DNA of 64,000 nucleotides from Lysobacteraceae bacterium (lineage in GTDB: Bacteria; Pseudomonadota; Gammaproteobacteria; Xanthomonadales; Xanthomonadaceae). The DNA is taken from assembly GCA_030681035.1 (NCBI GenBank), contig JAUXUI010000061.1:17546-81545 (forward strand), in the 5' to 3' direction. The notes below the pieces were generated by a model, which was given only the letters and a program-made list of their open reading frames with translations, was not told the origin of the DNA and did no database searches. Within the stretch, counting starts at the first letter, position 1, and each line of letters begins with the position of its first letter. The translations under genes and the position numbers were made by a program. This document shows positions 49,935 through 61,078 of this stretch, piece by piece.

Positions 49935-50039
49935 CGGCCACGTCCTGATCACACCAGGTAACGCCGTGGCGATGCACACCACGTCGGCCCTGATCATTCC
50001 CCTGTGCGGCCATGCTATACCGAGAACGTCCGCTGCGGA

Positions 50040-50200
50040 ATCAGCCAACCGGAACTCGGCGCCCGGGAAAGCCAGAGCAACAACGCAAAACCGAGAGCGG
50101 ATGTCCGCAAAGGACGCGAAAGCCGCAAAGAAAGCGAATCAAGACTTGGGCTTTCCTTTGCGTGTTTTGCGGACCCAATGTGCTTTACGCGCTTGTGCAA
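50040..50200. repeat. composite intergenic repeat, copy D
   Basis: The left arm starts at about 50103 (GTCCGCAAAGGACGCGAAAG); the inverted right arm ends TTTTGCGGACCC near 50177, followed by GCTTTACGCG. The CAACAACGCAAAACCGAG segment near 50080 resembles the CAACGCAAAAGC iterations near 63868-63910. It separates the 7TM receptor gene from the DUF2007 gene. Confidence 0.6.
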
Positions 50201-50222
50201 GCCCCGGCGCTACCGGGAAATC

Positions 50223-50510
50223 TTACGCTGGCGTGTACGCCGTGGCATCGTCTTCATCAAGCCCGGTTTGCGCATCCTCCGATGTAGCGCTCAACGCATC
50301 GCGCCCTGCCTGCCATAGCGCCAACTCGGCGCGTGCCGCAGCCTCCGCCGAATCGGGCACCGACACCGACACCAACCCTTGCGCCGGCAGCTCACCGATG
50401 CCACCGGTGAGAAACTCGCCGCGCACCCATGCCGGTATGCCCACGTTCTCCAGCAGGCTTTTCACCAGATGTGCGTCGATCACGTTTTCTGCCTCGTAAA
50501 CCACACGCAT
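50223..50510 (-). CDS. DUF2007-domain protein
   Basis: Predicted 95-residue soluble protein. The ATG at 50510 follows a strong GGGAGGCGGT ribosome-binding site; longer readings lack family similarity. The N-terminal part, MRVVYEAENVIDAHLVKSLL followed by ENVGIPAWVRGEFLTGGIGE, is the DUF2007 putative signal-transducing fold, and the C-terminus is acidic. Members often occur singly in proteobacteria; biochemical function is unknown. It lies downstream of a TonB-receptor gene on the same strand (59-base gap), possibly by coincidence. Confidence 0.8.
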   Translation of the reverse strand: MRVVYEAENVIDAHLVKSLLENVGIPAWVRGEFLTGGIGELPAQGLVSVSVPDSAEAAARAELALWQAGRDALSATSEDAQTGLDEDDATAYTPA

Positions 50511-50569
50511 ACCGCCTCCCACGCCGCCGTATCGCACCGAGCATAGCGCATGGTTGTCGCAGCAGCGCA

Positions 50570-52603
50570 TCAATCGCGGCGATAGGCCACTTCCAAAAAC
50601 AACGAACGCCCGGCGCCGGGGAAATAGCGAAAACTGCCAAAGGCCAGATCCGCTCGCTCGGCATAGCGGCGATCCGTGAGATTCATCAAGCGCAGTGCCC
50701 CATGCCAGGACGCCGACAACGGGCGTTGCCAGCGCAAATGCCATAAATCATGGCCGCGATAGCGCTCGCTGTTGGCCGCATCGAGCCAGTAGGCACCCAC
50801 ATGCACCCACTCCAGCTCGAAACGCCCAAGCATGGCTTGCTCGTGGCCAAGCCGCGCACCAGCCAACCAGCGCGGCGCGCTGTCCACATCATTGCCGTTA
50901 CGGATGCGTTCGCCACCGGCAATGTCGCGATCAAACGCATACTGATGGCGGGCATTGGCCGCATTGCCCTGCACCCACCAGCCCGGACGAAACCGCCAGC
51001 GGCCCTGTGCCTCGATGCCACGATGTCGGGTGGCGCCGTCGGAAAAGTTGAAGCCCTCGGCATCACGGCCAATGACATGCGCTTTGCGATAGCTGTAGGC
51101 ATCAATATCCAGTTGCATGTCACCAGTTACATGGCGCAGTCCAAGCTCCGGCCCGCGCAGCGTTTCCGCCTCCAGATCCGCCACGTCCTGGCCGCGCTGC
51201 AATCGATACAACTCACTTGTCTGCGGCATGCGAAAGGCCCGTGCATAACGCGCCACCAGCGCGGTGGTGGTACTCAACGGCAGGCGCAAACCCAGCTGCG
51301 CACTGGCATCATCAAAGACATCGCGGCGGTCGCCAGGCCGATTGAACAAACACCCGCCAAAACCGCAGGCGGTGCCGTCCTCACGCAAATTGCCGTCACC
51401 GGCGCGGTTGTCGTAGCGGTAGCGCAGACGCTCCAGCCGCGCACCGGCACTAACTTGGAGCCTGCCTATATGCACCTGCGCTTGCGTAAACAGCGCGCTG
51501 TTGAACGAATCGACGTGGTAATCGTAATGCCGCCCAAGGGGTCGGATCGCCTGCAGTGCTGCGCTGCCAATCACCGACGCATCCTGGCGCTCCAGCAGAT
51601 CACCCCGCGTCCATTCCAGATCGACACCCGCCTGCACATCCAGCCCGCCCTGCCGCCGCCACAATAGTTGCGTACCCACGCTTTGGGTATCGGACAGCTC
51701 ACGTGGTTTGCCGGGGCTGAAGTGCTGCAGAAAGTCCATACGCTGATAGCGCGCATATGGCACCCAGTTCAGGCGGTGCTGCGCGCCAACCGCCCATTGC
51801 CAATGCGCCTGCGCCTGTACGCTGGTTGCGTCGCGGAACGCTTCCGGATTCTCGTTGCTGCGGCGACGGGCATCGCGGAAGGCATCGCGGCCAGTGACGA
51901 AGCCGGCAGTCTCCTGATTCAAATTGCTCATCGCCAACTGCAGGCGCGGCGCACCAAAGCCATCGGGCTGTTGCCATTGCAGGCGCAGTTTTTGTTGATC
52001 AAACCCCTCTTGGCTGCGAAAACTTTCGCTACTCACACCATAGGCATCGATCCGCCACGGCGTGCTTGCCAGTCCGCCGGCCACGCTGGCTTGGGCACGG
52101 CGATAGCGGTTGGGCCCGAACTCCAGCGCCAACGCCTGTGTCGGGCTGTCGCCGGGTTCGCGCGGACGCACATTGATCACCCCATGCAAGGCATTGGAAC
52201 CATGTACCGCCGCACCCGGCCCGCGCAGCACTTCCACTGCGCCAGCCTGCTCGGTATTCAGTTCAAACAACTGATTGACATTGCACCATCCAGCCGGCCG
52301 GATCGGCACGCCATCATCGAGCATCAGGAATGCGCCGCAGGCGCCGGCGCCGGTCAGCACCGGCGAGCGGATCGCCACCAGTTGCTCCTGGCCGCTGCCA
52401 CGACTGATCCACGCACCCGGCACCCGCGTCAGCAATTCATTGGCGTGGGTGGCAGCGACGGTGGTGATGGTATCGGCATCCAGCACGCTCACCGATTCGA
52501 CCTGCGCTGCCACGGGCAGCGGCCGGCGCGCGGTAACGGTGAGCGCATCAAGCACGCGAGCGTCGACGGATAGCGCAGCGGCGAGCAGGGCATGAGCGAG
52601 CAT
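50570..52603 (-). CDS. TonB-dependent receptor (siderophore/vitamin type)
   Basis: Predicted 677-residue outer-membrane receptor. The ATG at 52603 starts a short signal peptide ([15 protein letters not shown]); the long open frame upstream is antisense to glnS and lacks a leader. A TonB-box-like [10 protein letters not shown] follows. The plug (about 40-150) contains [20 protein letters not shown] and [20 protein letters not shown]. Two cysteines in the plug ([19 protein letters not shown]) and two in the barrel ([11 protein letters not shown]) are notable. The barrel ends FLEVAYRRD, without the usual terminal aromatic residue. Substrate unknown; it is not close to other transport genes. Confidence 0.87.
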   Translation of the reverse strand: MLAHALLAAALSVDARVLDALTVTARRPLPVAAQVESVSVLDADTITTVAATHANELLTRVPGAWISRGSGQEQLVAIRSPVLTGAGACGAFLMLDDGVPIRPAGWCNVNQLFELNTEQAGAVEVLRGPGAAVHGSNALHGVINVRPREPGDSPTQALALEFGPNRYRRAQASVAGGLASTPWRIDAYGVSSESFRSQEGFDQQKLRLQWQQPDGFGAPRLQLAMSNLNQETAGFVTGRDAFRDARRRSNENPEAFRDATSVQAQAHWQWAVGAQHRLNWVPYARYQRMDFLQHFSPGKPRELSDTQSVGTQLLWRRQGGLDVQAGVDLEWTRGDLLERQDASVIGSAALQAIRPLGRHYDYHVDSFNSALFTQAQVHIGRLQVSAGARLERLRYRYDNRAGDGNLREDGTACGFGGCLFNRPGDRRDVFDDASAQLGLRLPLSTTTALVARYARAFRMPQTSELYRLQRGQDVADLEAETLRGPELGLRHVTGDMQLDIDAYSYRKAHVIGRDAEGFNFSDGATRHRGIEAQGRWRFRPGWWVQGNAANARHQYAFDRDIAGGERIRNGNDVDSAPRWLAGARLGHEQAMLGRFELEWVHVGAYWLDAANSERYRGHDLWHLRWQRPLSASWHGALRLMNLTDRRYAERADLAFGSFRYFPGAGRSLFLEVAYRRD

Positions 52604-52678
52604 GGCGGAATAGTACACAGGCCAGCCGGCACCTGCCCGCCCTGTTACCATGAGCGGTTTCCCACACCCTACGCCGCC

Positions 52679-54424
52679 ATGTCCGAACCCAGCCCGCCGT
52701 CCAGTGACTTGCCCCGCAATGACTTCATCCGCCAGATCGTGCGCGATGACCTTGCCAGCGGCAAGCACACGGCGATCCGCACCCGCTTTCCGCCGGAGCC
52801 CAACGGCTATCTGCATCTGGGCCACACCAAGGCGATCTGCCTGAGCTTTGGCGTGGCCGCCGAGTTCGGTGGCGATTGCAATCTGCGCTTTGACGATACC
52901 AACCCGGCCAGGGAAGACCCTGAGTACGTCGCGGCGATCAAAGAGGACGTGCACTGGCTGGGCTATGAATGGCACGAACTGCGCCACGCTTCGGATTATT
53001 TCGAGGTGTTTTATCTGGCGGCGGAAAAACTGATCGCGCAGGGCGATGCCTATGTCTGCGATCTGTCTGCCGATCAGGTGCGCGAATATCGCGGCACTCT
53101 CACCGAGCCGGGCCGCAATTCACCCAATCGCGAGCGCGGCGTCGCGGAAAATCTCGACTTGTTCCGGCGCATGCGTGGCGGCGAGTTTGCCGACGGCGCG
53201 CATACCCTGCGCGCCAAGATCGACATGGCCAGCGGCAACATCAATCTGCGCGACCCGGCGCTGTACCGCATCAAACGCGCTACTCACCAGAACACCGGCG
53301 ATGCGTGGTGCATCTATCCGATGTACGACCTGGCGCATGCGCTGTCCGACGCGATCGAAGGCATCACCCATTCCCTGTGTACGCTGGAGTTCGAAGATCA
53401 CCGCCCGCTTTACGACTGGTGCGTGGATCGGGTGGACCTGGTCGGCCATCCCGAGCTGCTCGCCTCGCTCACCGCCAACGGCCTGCCGCTGCAAGCCGCC
53501 AAGCCGCGCCAGATCGAGTTTTCGCGGTTGAACATCAACTACACGGTGATGAGCAAGCGCAAGCTGATGGCGCTGGTCAAGGAAGGCCTGGTGGATGGCT
53601 GGGACGATCCGCGCATGCCCACGCTGCAAGGCCTGCGCCGCCGTGGATACACGCCGGGCGCACTGCGTTTGTTCTGTGATCGCATCGGTATCAGCAAACA
53701 GAACTCGGTCACCGATTATTCAGTGCTTGAAGCCTGTCTGCGCGAAGACCTCGATGGCCGCGCACCGCGCCGCCTGGCGGTGCTCAATCCGCTCAAGCTT
53801 GTCATCAGCAATCTTGCCGCCGATCACGAGGCGATGCTGCGCTTTGCCAACCACCCCAAGGATGCCAGTCTGGGCAGCCGCGAGGTGCCGTTTTCACGCG
53901 AGCTGTGGATCGAGCAAGACGATTTCATGCGCGAGCCGGTGAAGGGCTTCCATCGCCTGATGCCCGGCACCGAAGTGCGGCTGCGCGGCGTCGGCATCAT
54001 CCGCTGCGATGAGGTAGTGCTCGATGGCGAGCAGGTGCGCGAGCTGCATTGCAGCCTCGACCCGGATACCCGCCCCGGCAATGCTGGCGCCGAGCGCAAG
54101 GTCAAGGGCACCATCCATTGGGTCAGTGCGCGCCATGCAGTGGCCGCCGAGGTGCGCTTGTACGACCGCCTGTTCACCGCCGCCGATCCCGATGATGACA
54201 GCGACGGCCACAGCTACCGCGACTATCTCAACCCCGATGCGCGGCGCGTGGTCACGGCTTTTGTCGAACCCGCCGCCGCGCAGGCAGCGCCGGAGCAATC
54301 GCTGCAGTTCGAGCGCGTCGGCTACTTTGTTGCTGATCGCCGCGACCACAGCACCACAGCCCCCGTGTTCAACCGCAGCGTCACCTTGCGTGATGTCTGG
54401 GCCAAACAGGCGGCCGAAAAATGA
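52679..54424 (+). CDS. glnS: glutaminyl-tRNA synthetase
   Basis: Predicted 581-residue class I synthetase charging tRNA-Gln. The ATG at 52679 is chosen by homology (first block [17 protein letters not shown]). The HIGH-type motif is [20 protein letters not shown] near 38-57, and the KMSKS-type motif is [10 protein letters not shown]. The C-terminal anticodon-binding beta-barrels are complete ([19 protein letters not shown]). It overlaps the lipoprotein gene by 4 bases and heads a run of four coupled plus-strand genes. Divergent from the TonB receptor. Confidence 0.97.
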   Translation: MSEPSPPSSDLPRNDFIRQIVRDDLASGKHTAIRTRFPPEPNGYLHLGHTKAICLSFGVAAEFGGDCNLRFDDTNPAREDPEYVAAIKEDVHWLGYEWHELRHASDYFEVFYLAAEKLIAQGDAYVCDLSADQVREYRGTLTEPGRNSPNRERGVAENLDLFRRMRGGEFADGAHTLRAKIDMASGNINLRDPALYRIKRATHQNTGDAWCIYPMYDLAHALSDAIEGITHSLCTLEFEDHRPLYDWCVDRVDLVGHPELLASLTANGLPLQAAKPRQIEFSRLNINYTVMSKRKLMALVKEGLVDGWDDPRMPTLQGLRRRGYTPGALRLFCDRIGISKQNSVTDYSVLEACLREDLDGRAPRRLAVLNPLKLVISNLAADHEAMLRFANHPKDASLGSREVPFSRELWIEQDDFMREPVKGFHRLMPGTEVRLRGVGIIRCDEVVLDGEQVRELHCSLDPDTRPGNAGAERKVKGTIHWVSARHAVAAEVRLYDRLFTAADPDDDSDGHSYRDYLNPDARRVVTAFVEPAAAQAAPEQSLQFERVGYFVADRRDHSTTAPVFNRSVTLRDVWAKQAAEK

Positions 54425-54792
54425 ACCACTGGCGCGCCCTGCTGCTGCCAGTCACGGCCTTGTTGCTGGCGTTTGCATTGAGCGCGTGTACGGCATCTGC
54501 CAACAAAAGCGAAGTCACGGCGGCCACCAATGCGCCAGCCGGCATCGTCGATTACCGTTGTCAGGCGGACAGCGATTGCGCGGTAAAGAACGTCGGCAAT
54601 TGCTGTGGCTATTACCCGGCCTGTGTCAACACCAACAGCGCCACTTATCCCGAACAGGTGCGTGCCGACTGCCAGCGCGAAGGCAAGATGGCGGTGTGTG
54701 GTTTTCGCGAGATTGCCGCGTGCAGTTGCAATCAGGGCCGCTGCGAAGCGACCGGAAACACACTCACTGGCAAGTCAGGGGAGGTGCAATGA
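54421..54792 (+). CDS. cysteine-rich lipoprotein of unknown function
   Basis: Predicted 123-residue lipoprotein: hydrophobic leader followed by LSAC at residues 20-23, so lipidation is expected on Cys23. The mature part has about ten cysteines in a pattern ([20 protein letters not shown], then [20 protein letters not shown]), suggesting a disulfide-knotted periplasmic or surface domain, perhaps like small eukaryotic-type cysteine-rich modules. I do not recognise a named family. It overlaps glnS and the deaminase gene by 4 bases each, so it is expressed with them. Confidence 0.8.
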   Translation: MNHWRALLLPVTALLLAFALSACTASANKSEVTAATNAPAGIVDYRCQADSDCAVKNVGNCCGYYPACVNTNSATYPEQVRADCQREGKMAVCGFREIAACSCNQGRCEATGNTLTGKSGEVQ

Positions 54793-55352
54793 TGCTGCAT
54801 GCGCAAGTGCATCTCACGTTGCCGATCTGGGTACACGACCAGGTCGATCTGAATCGCAATTTCGATGACGATGCCAGCAAGGTGGCGCTGGCGATCGAAC
54901 TCTCACGCCTGAACGTGGACAATGCCAGCGGCGGGCCATTTGGCGCTGCGATCTTCGATGCCGTCGGCCGGGTGCTGTCGATTGGCGTCAACCGGGTGAT
55001 CCCGGAAACGTGCTCGGTGGCGCATGCCGAAATGATGGCGTTCATGATCGCACAGCAACGCAGCCTGCAATTCCGTCTCAATGCGGTCGGTGGCCCGATA
55101 ACGCTAGCCAGCTCGGCGCAGCCGTGCTGCATGTGTTACGGCGCTACCTTTTGGGCCGGCATCGACCGGCTGCTGATCGGTGCCCGTGCCAGCGATGTGA
55201 TGGCGCTGACCGAGTTCGATGAAGGCCCGCTGCCTGCTGACTGGATCGGCGAGTTGGAGCGCCGCGATATTCAGGTGTACCGCGATATTCAACGCGAGGC
55301 CGCGTGCGCGGTGCTGCGGCACTACAGCGAGCAGGCTGGTGGTGACTACTGA
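54789..55352 (+). CDS. cytidine/deoxycytidylate-type nucleoside deaminase
   Basis: Predicted 187-residue zinc deaminase. The ATG at 54789 overlaps the lipoprotein stop. The zinc-site motif is CSVAHAEMMA (His79, catalytic Glu81) with PCCMC (Cys113, Cys116), the arrangement of the CMP/dCMP/guanine/tRNA-adenosine deaminase fold. GGPFGAAIFDAVGRVLSIGV is the conserved N-terminal block. Guanine or other purine-base deamination is likelier than tRNA editing because the gene is longer than tadA and not in its usual setting, but the substrate cannot be fixed from sequence. It overlaps rlmM slightly. Confidence 0.82.
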   Translation: MMLHAQVHLTLPIWVHDQVDLNRNFDDDASKVALAIELSRLNVDNASGGPFGAAIFDAVGRVLSIGVNRVIPETCSVAHAEMMAFMIAQQRSLQFRLNAVGGPITLASSAQPCCMCYGATFWAGIDRLLIGARASDVMALTEFDEGPLPADWIGELERRDIQVYRDIQREAACAVLRHYSEQAGGDY

Positions 55353-56430
55353 GCCGGGGCCTGCGCAGGCCCTCATCAATCAGCCCCTCGACGGCCTGCT
55401 GTGCTGGTGCCGGCCAGGCTTTGAACCCGAGCTGGCGGCAGAGCTGGGTGAGCGCAGCGGCGCGCTGGGCCTGGCGGGTTATGCCCGCACCGAGCGGCAA
55501 AGCGGCGTAGTGCTGTGGCTGGGTGAAGACGGCGCGACGCTCGATCAGGCGCTGCCGTTTCGCGAACTGATTTTCGCTCGCCAGAAGCTGCGCATTGTGG
55601 CCGAGCTCAGCCACCTCGACCCACACGACCGCATCACACCGATGCTGGCAGCGCTCAAGGGGCGCGGCGTTTTCGGCGAGGTTTGGGTCGAACATGCCGA
55701 TTCCGAACACAGCCGCCCGCTGGCGGGCTTGGCGCGCAGCTTTGCCAATGCCCTGCGCCGGCCACTGCGCGAACACGGGGTGTTGACGGCAACCGACGAC
55801 CCCTCATTGCCGCGCCTGCATGTGTGTTTTCTCGACGGCGCGCACGCCTTGCTCGCCAGCAGCCGGCCGCACGATGCCTCACCGTGGCCATTGGGCGTGC
55901 CGCGTCTGCGCACCCATGCCGATGCGCCATCGCGTTCGGCGCTCAAGCTCGAAGAAGCCCTGCTCACCCTGCTCGATGGCAACGAGCGCACGCAGTTGCT
56001 GCGCGCGGGCATGCGCGCCGCCGATCTGGGCGCCGCACCCGGCGGCTGGAGCTGGGTGCTGAGCCGGCACGGGCTACAGGTCAGCGCCATCGACAACGGG
56101 CCAATGGCAGAAAGCGCCATGGCCACCGGCCTGATTACCCATCAGCGCGCCGATGGCTTCACCTGGCAACCGGCCAAAGCGCTGGACTGGATGGTCTGCG
56201 ACATGGTTGAGCAACCGCGACGGGTTGCCACACGCATGGGCGAATGGTTTGCCAATGGCTGGTGCCGGCAGGCGATTTTCAACCTCAAACTGCCGATGAA
56301 AAAGCGCTGGCTGGAAACCACCTTGTGCCTGGACCTGGTACAGCAACATGCCGGCCGCGCGCTGAGCATCCGTGCCCGCCAGCTGTATCACGACCGCGAA
56401 GAGATCACCGTGTTTGCGCAATTGCGTTGA
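55342..56430 (+). CDS. rlmM: 23S rRNA (cytidine-2498-2'-O)-methyltransferase
   Basis: Predicted 362-residue RNA methyltransferase with an N-terminal THUMP-like domain and a C-terminal SAM-binding fold. There is no suitable ATG; GTG at 55342 (or 55339) is the likely start, inside the end of the deaminase gene, and gives LLCWCRPGFEPELAAELGER as the first family block. The SAM motif is DLGAAPGGWSWVL near 222-234, and the catalytic region includes FNLKLPMKKRWLE. Family assignment is firm, the exact start less so. Confidence 0.9.
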   Translation: MTTEPGPAQALINQPLDGLLCWCRPGFEPELAAELGERSGALGLAGYARTERQSGVVLWLGEDGATLDQALPFRELIFARQKLRIVAELSHLDPHDRITPMLAALKGRGVFGEVWVEHADSEHSRPLAGLARSFANALRRPLREHGVLTATDDPSLPRLHVCFLDGAHALLASSRPHDASPWPLGVPRLRTHADAPSRSALKLEEALLTLLDGNERTQLLRAGMRAADLGAAPGGWSWVLSRHGLQVSAIDNGPMAESAMATGLITHQRADGFTWQPAKALDWMVCDMVEQPRRVATRMGEWFANGWCRQAIFNLKLPMKKRWLETTLCLDLVQQHAGRALSIRARQLYHDREEITVFAQLR

Positions 56431-56522
56431 GCGAAGCCGGGACCGAGACTCGGTATGGCCGGACGCTTGCACCCTATCGCAATGACTACGAGGCGGCCGT
56501 GGCTACTCCGTTTTTCGCGCCT

Positions 56523-56582
56523 GTCGCCCACAGGGTGGGCTCCTACAGACGCGCTTCTGTGGGAGCCCACCCTGTGGGCGAC
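56523..56582. repeat. inverted pair of REP-like units between rlmM and anmK
   Basis: CCCACAGGGTGGGCTCCTAC (within 56523-56547) and its inverted copy (56558-56582) are separated by 10 bases, giving a potential 25-bp near-perfect hairpin between two convergent genes. A degenerate heptamer relic (GAAGCCGGGACCGAGACTCG) lies at 56434-56453. The hairpin could act as a bidirectional transcription barrier. Confidence 0.8.
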
Positions 56583-56611
56583 AGGCGACGAACGCTGCAC
56601 AAACCATTGCA

Positions 56612-57727
56612 TCAACTCGCGGCGTAAATCGCACCGAGCACCCGCGGCCCGCGCGCGCCGGTCACCTCGCAGCGATTGCCGGCGCGGCCGGCGAGGGTTT
56701 CGCGCGCCAGCCAAGCGAAGCCGGCGGCCTCGACAAAATCCGGGTCCAAACCCAGCAACGTGGTGCTGGCCAGGGCAACGTCGGGCAGGTGTGCCTGCAC
56801 GCGTCGCAGCAACACCGGGTTATGCACGCCACCACCGCAGACCATTAGCCGCTTGGTGTCAGGCGCGTTTTCGCGCAATGCACAGGCAATGCTCAACGCA
56901 CTGAGTTCGCACAGGCTGGCTTGCACATCAGCGACGGCGATCTTTCGTACGCCAATCGCGGCATGCAGCCAATCCAGATGAAACTGGTCACGGCCGGTGC
57001 TCTTGGGCGGTGGCAAGGCAAACCACGGCTCGGCAATCAACGCGGCAAGCAGGACACTGTCGATGTTGCCGGAATCCGCGAACACACCATCGGCATCGAA
57101 CGGCAGGCCGCGATGCAGAGCGCACCAGGCATCCATCAAGCCATTGGCGGGGCCGGTGTCGAACCCGCGTACCGGCCCCGAGCGCGGCAGCAAGGTGAGA
57201 TTGGCGATACCGCCGAGGTTGAGCACTGCACGATCTTCGTCGGCGCTATGCAGCACAGCAGCATGGAACGCCGGCATCAGCGGCGCACCATGACCGCCGG
57301 CAGCGACATCACGACGGCGAAAATCGGCAACGGTGGTGATCGCGCAACGCTCGGCAATCTGATTGGGGTCGCCCAGTTGCATGCTGTAGGCCAATGCATC
57401 GCCGGGATTGTGGCGCAAGGTTTGTCCGTGCGAACCAATCGCACGAATCCGATGGCGTTCAATCGCGCAGCGCTCGATCAACTGCTCGGCGGCGTCGGCA
57501 AATGCACGGCCAATTGCCGTGTCGAGTCGAGCCAGATCGTCGGGCGTGACCATTACATTGGCTTGCGATAGTTGCAGCACCTGTTCACGCAACGCGGGGG
57601 CGTAGGCAAACGTGTGGGCGGAATGGATCTGCAAGGACGGCGCAAACGACACCAGCGCGGCATCGATGCCATCGGCACTGGTACCGGAAATCAGTCCGAG
57701 ATAACAGTGCGGATCATCCACCTTCAA
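56612..57727 (-). CDS. anmK: anhydro-N-acetylmuramic acid kinase
   Basis: Predicted 371-residue ASKHA-fold kinase that phosphorylates and opens 1,6-anhydro-MurNAc during peptidoglycan recycling. The N-terminus reads [20 protein letters not shown], followed by [25 protein letters not shown] and [14 protein letters not shown]. The cofactor motif is [16 protein letters not shown] near 308-323. It overlaps the M23 peptidase gene by 4 bases, so the two cell-wall genes are coupled. Confidence 0.95.
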   Translation of the reverse strand: MKVDDPHCYLGLISGTSADGIDAALVSFAPSLQIHSAHTFAYAPALREQVLQLSQANVMVTPDDLARLDTAIGRAFADAAEQLIERCAIERHRIRAIGSHGQTLRHNPGDALAYSMQLGDPNQIAERCAITTVADFRRRDVAAGGHGAPLMPAFHAAVLHSADEDRAVLNLGGIANLTLLPRSGPVRGFDTGPANGLMDAWCALHRGLPFDADGVFADSGNIDSVLLAALIAEPWFALPPPKSTGRDQFHLDWLHAAIGVRKIAVADVQASLCELSALSIACALRENAPDTKRLMVCGGGVHNPVLLRRVQAHLPDVALASTTLLGLDPDFVEAAGFAWLARETLAGRAGNRCEVTGARGPRVLGAIYAAS

Positions 57728-59166
57728 CGCGCCGCGAAGCGCCGCGCCTGCAACAAGGCCAATTGCGTGCGCATCGGCATAACCTGTGCGGTGAACCGCG
57801 CCATTTCGTTGCGCGGCAGCGGCTCGGGCTTGGGCAGCGTTACCTTCAACGGATCGCGATGCACACCGGCGACCCGGAATTCGTAATGCAGATGCGGCCC
57901 GGTAGCCAGACCACTGGCGCCGACGTAACCGATGACCGAGCCTTGCACGACGCGCTGACCGGTGTGGTATTTTCCGAACCTCGACATATGGCCGTACAGC
58001 GTGGTGTAGCCACGGCCATGATCGAGAATCACGGCGCGGCCGTAACCCCCTTTCCAGCCAGCGAACGCTACCCGACCATCACCGGCGGCACGAATCGGCG
58101 TACCGGTGCGTGCAGCATAATCGACACCCTGATGCGCTCGCACCTTGCCGAGGATCGGGTGCTTGCGTGCGCTGGTAAACCGCGAACTGATGCGCGCAAA
58201 CTCGATCGGCATGCGCAGAAAACTTTTCTTTACCGGACGGCCTTCTTCATCGTAATAACCCAGCTTGCCGTCACTGGTGGTGTAGCGGTAGGCCGCAAAC
58301 TCGCGCCCCTGATTGACGAAGGTCGCGGCGACGATATCGCCACTGCGAACAAACTCGCCATCGCGCCAGATTTCCTCATAGACCACGGTGAAGCGATCAC
58401 CGGCACGGATGTCCTGAGCAAAGTCGATGTCGTAGCCAAACACATTGGCCAATTCCAACAAGGTGGCATCACGCAAGCCAGCGGCGGCACCGGCAGCGAA
58501 CAGCGAACTGTTGATCTCGGCCGAAGCGACTTGCACCCGCGACTGCAATTCACGTGCGGTAACGGTTTCCAGCACCTGTTCGCCATTGAGGCTCAGTTGC
58601 ACCCGCTGGCTATCATCACGATCAAAACGGATCGCGCGCAGAGCGCCATGCTCGCCGATATCAAATGCCAACTCTGCACCGACCTGCAACTGAGTAAGTG
58701 GTTTGCGCGCACCAGGGTAGTCGAGCACCTTGTACATGTCAGCCATGGCAATGCCAAGGTTGCTGCAGATCTGGCCGAGTGTCTGGCCGGCAGACACTTT
58801 TACCGTTTTCCACGGCCCTCGTTGCAGCGTCGGGGCCGCCGCGTCCTGCTCACGTTGTGGCAGCTCCACAGAAAGCTCGACACGCGATGTCGTTGCAGCC
58901 TGCACCACCCTTGAAAGACCCGGCACAATCGCCATCACCATCAGCGTGATCGACAGCAACAAGGCCGCGACCAGCCAGTGTTCGTGCGCAAATCGCTGCC
59001 ACAGTGCAGCCAGTGATGCACTCTGCGGCGCAGCGTGCGCGGCTTGTGTTCGGCGCACCGCCTGCACGCGCGGCGATGCTGCAAACAGGCTTCCCCAACG
59101 ATTTTTCACACGCGCACCCAAGAGCCGATCTGCGGCCACCTTACCTAGCTCGCCAGCGCTCGTCAA
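57724..59166 (-). CDS. M23-family murein endopeptidase (MepM-like)
   Basis: Predicted 480-residue envelope protein with one membrane anchor (about 64-88), a LysM-like region ([20 protein letters not shown], about 122-141), a middle beta domain and a C-terminal LytM/M23 domain (about 355-450). Zinc ligands are in [20 protein letters not shown] and [11 protein letters not shown]. Such enzymes cut peptide cross-links to allow cell-wall growth. Coupled to anmK downstream and divergent from tyrS. Confidence 0.94.
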   Translation of the reverse strand: MTSAGELGKVAADRLLGARVKNRWGSLFAASPRVQAVRRTQAAHAAPQSASLAALWQRFAHEHWLVAALLLSITLMVMAIVPGLSRVVQAATTSRVELSVELPQREQDAAAPTLQRGPWKTVKVSAGQTLGQICSNLGIAMADMYKVLDYPGARKPLTQLQVGAELAFDIGEHGALRAIRFDRDDSQRVQLSLNGEQVLETVTARELQSRVQVASAEINSSLFAAGAAAGLRDATLLELANVFGYDIDFAQDIRAGDRFTVVYEEIWRDGEFVRSGDIVAATFVNQGREFAAYRYTTSDGKLGYYDEEGRPVKKSFLRMPIEFARISSRFTSARKHPILGKVRAHQGVDYAARTGTPIRAAGDGRVAFAGWKGGYGRAVILDHGRGYTTLYGHMSRFGKYHTGQRVVQGSVIGYVGASGLATGPHLHYEFRVAGVHRDPLKVTLPKPEPLPRNEMARFTAQVMPMRTQLALLQARRFAAR

Positions 59167-59323
59167 ACCCTTGCCAGCACTGGCTTTTTTATGCGTTTGC
59201 CATTAACGTGTACTTAACGTCTGTGATTGTCACCTTGGCCGGCTTCGGACTGCCATCGCACGCAACGCAACGCTGAACCTCGCTACGCCTCGACGCAGCA
59301 CATTCCTGTTTTGTGAGAACACC

Positions 59324-60538
59324 ATGAGCAATACCACTGACGCCATGGCGCTGATTGCGCGCGGCGCCGAAGCGATACTCAAGCCCGAAGAATTGCGCGA
59401 ACGCATGGCTTCCGGGCAGCCGCTGCGAGTCAAGGCCGGCTTCGACCCGACCGCCCCGGACCTGCATCTGGGCCATACCGTGCTGCTCAACAAGATGCGC
59501 CAATTTCAGGATCTCGGCCATCAGGTGATTTTTCTGATCGGCGATTTCACCGGCATGATTGGCGATCCGTCAGGCAAGAACGCAACGCGCAAACCACTCA
59601 CCCGCGAGGACGTGGCACGCAACGCTGAAACCTACGCCGAACAGGTGTTCAAGGTGCTCGACCGCGAACGCACCGAACTGCGCTTCAATTCGGAATGGTT
59701 TGATCGCATGAGCGCCGCCGACATGATCCGGCTTGCAGCGCTTCATACCGTAGCGCGCATGCTTGAACGCGATGACTTTTCCAAGCGCTTCACCGGCCAG
59801 CAGCCGATCGCCATCCACGAGTTTCTCTATCCGCTGGTGCAGGGCTACGATTCGGTCGCGCTCAAGGCCGATGTCGAGCTCGGTGGCACCGACCAGACCT
59901 TCAATTTGCTGATGGGTCGCACCCTGCAAGCACACTACGGGCAAGCGCCGCAGATCGTGCTGACCATGCCGTTGCTGGAAGGGCTTGATGGCGTCAACAA
60001 GATGTCCAAGTCACTTGGCAATTACATTGGCATCAACGAGCCGGCCATCGACATGGTCAGCAAGACCATGAAGATCGACGACAGCCTGATGTGGCGCTGG
60101 ATCGAACTGCTGAGCTTCGATATTTCGCTGGCCGAGTTGGCGCAACTGCGCGCCGAAGTCGCATCCGGCACGGTGCATCCACGCGATATCAAGCTGCGTC
60201 TGGCGCGCGAACTGGCCACCCGCTTCCATGATGCGGCCGAGGCCGAACAAGCCATCGCCGGCTGGCAGGCGGTGGTACAAGGCGCTGCCGAGGGTCAGCT
60301 CGATTTGTTGCCGCTGCATGAACTCACGGTGCCCGCCGACGGCCTGCGCATCGGCGCATTGCTGAGTTTGGCCGGGCTCGCCAGCAGCAACTCCGAAGCG
60401 ACCCGCAAACTGCGCGAACGCGCGGTGCGCGTGGATGGTGAGTTGATCGAAGACCCGCTGCGTGTGTTCCATGCGGGATTCGAGGGCCTGCTGCAGATCG
60501 GCAAACGCAATTTCGCGCGGGTGCGTTTGCGCAGTTGA
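59324..60538 (+). CDS. tyrS: tyrosyl-tRNA synthetase
   Basis: Predicted 404-residue class I synthetase of the TyrRS-Z-like (shorter-signature) type. The HIGH-type motif is [20 protein letters not shown] near 44-63, KMSKS is intact in [16 protein letters not shown] near 225-240, and a C-terminal S4 RNA-binding domain (about 340-400) contains [20 protein letters not shown]. Divergent from the M23 gene. The long repeat island begins at its stop codon. Confidence 0.96.
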   Translation: MSNTTDAMALIARGAEAILKPEELRERMASGQPLRVKAGFDPTAPDLHLGHTVLLNKMRQFQDLGHQVIFLIGDFTGMIGDPSGKNATRKPLTREDVARNAETYAEQVFKVLDRERTELRFNSEWFDRMSAADMIRLAALHTVARMLERDDFSKRFTGQQPIAIHEFLYPLVQGYDSVALKADVELGGTDQTFNLLMGRTLQAHYGQAPQIVLTMPLLEGLDGVNKMSKSLGNYIGINEPAIDMVSKTMKIDDSLMWRWIELLSFDISLAELAQLRAEVASGTVHPRDIKLRLARELATRFHDAAEAEQAIAGWQAVVQGAAEGQLDLLPLHELTVPADGLRIGALLSLAGLASSNSEATRKLRERAVRVDGELIEDPLRVFHAGFEGLLQIGKRNFARVRLRS

Positions 60539-60842
60539 TGAAGCCGGACTGGAGGCCGGGACTCGGGACTCGGGACTCGGGACTCGGGACTCGGGACTCG
60601 GGACTCGGGACTCGGGACTCGGGAAAAGCGTAAAGCTTTCGGTCCGCAAAGGACGCAAAGGACGCAAATGCAGCGACGTAGGACCCATCATGGCCAGATG
60701 TTGTCGATGGGTTTCGCTGCGCTCTACCCATCCTACGGGCTACGGGCTGTCGTGTTTCTCATCGCGCAACCGCAGAGGTGACTCGGCCCCGGGTTACGCC
60801 GCGCATGGATGTGCAAGCGCCCCGAGTGCATGGCGACGGCAT

Positions 60843-60871
60843 GGGCAGATATTTTGCTCCATGCAAAATCT
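60843..60871. repeat. AT-rich hairpin inside the repeat island
   Basis: GCAGATATTTTGC and GCAAAATCTGC are near-perfect inverted arms with a 5-base loop. Such hairpins are common in xanthomonad intergenic repeats; no U-tract follows. Confidence 0.6.
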
Positions 60872-60902
60872 GCATTCCCCAGCCCTGTGGGTCATGCCGG
60901 AC

Positions 60903-61078
60903 GACTGCATGGATGCAGGAGGTAGAGCAACGCAGGAGCAGTTGCCGAGGTACGACTGCATGGATGCAGGAGGTAGAGCAACGCAGGAGCAGTTGCCGAG
61001 GTACGACTCCATGGATGGAGGAGGTAGAGCCGCGTCTGGAACAGCGGCCGAGAGCCGCGTCTGGAACAGCGGCCGAGA
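60903..61078. repeat. 51-bp tandem repeat array
   Basis: Two full 51-bp units (60903-60953, 60954-61004), each starting GACTGCATGGATGCAGGAGG, are followed by a partial third with changes (GACTCCATGGATGGAGG). Two copies of a 25-bp subunit, GCCGCGTCTGGAACAGCGGC plus CGAGA, then follow. Each long unit contains the hairpin TGCATGGATGCA. The 51-bp period keeps frames open, but no start or ribosome-binding site supports a gene. Confidence 0.8.
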
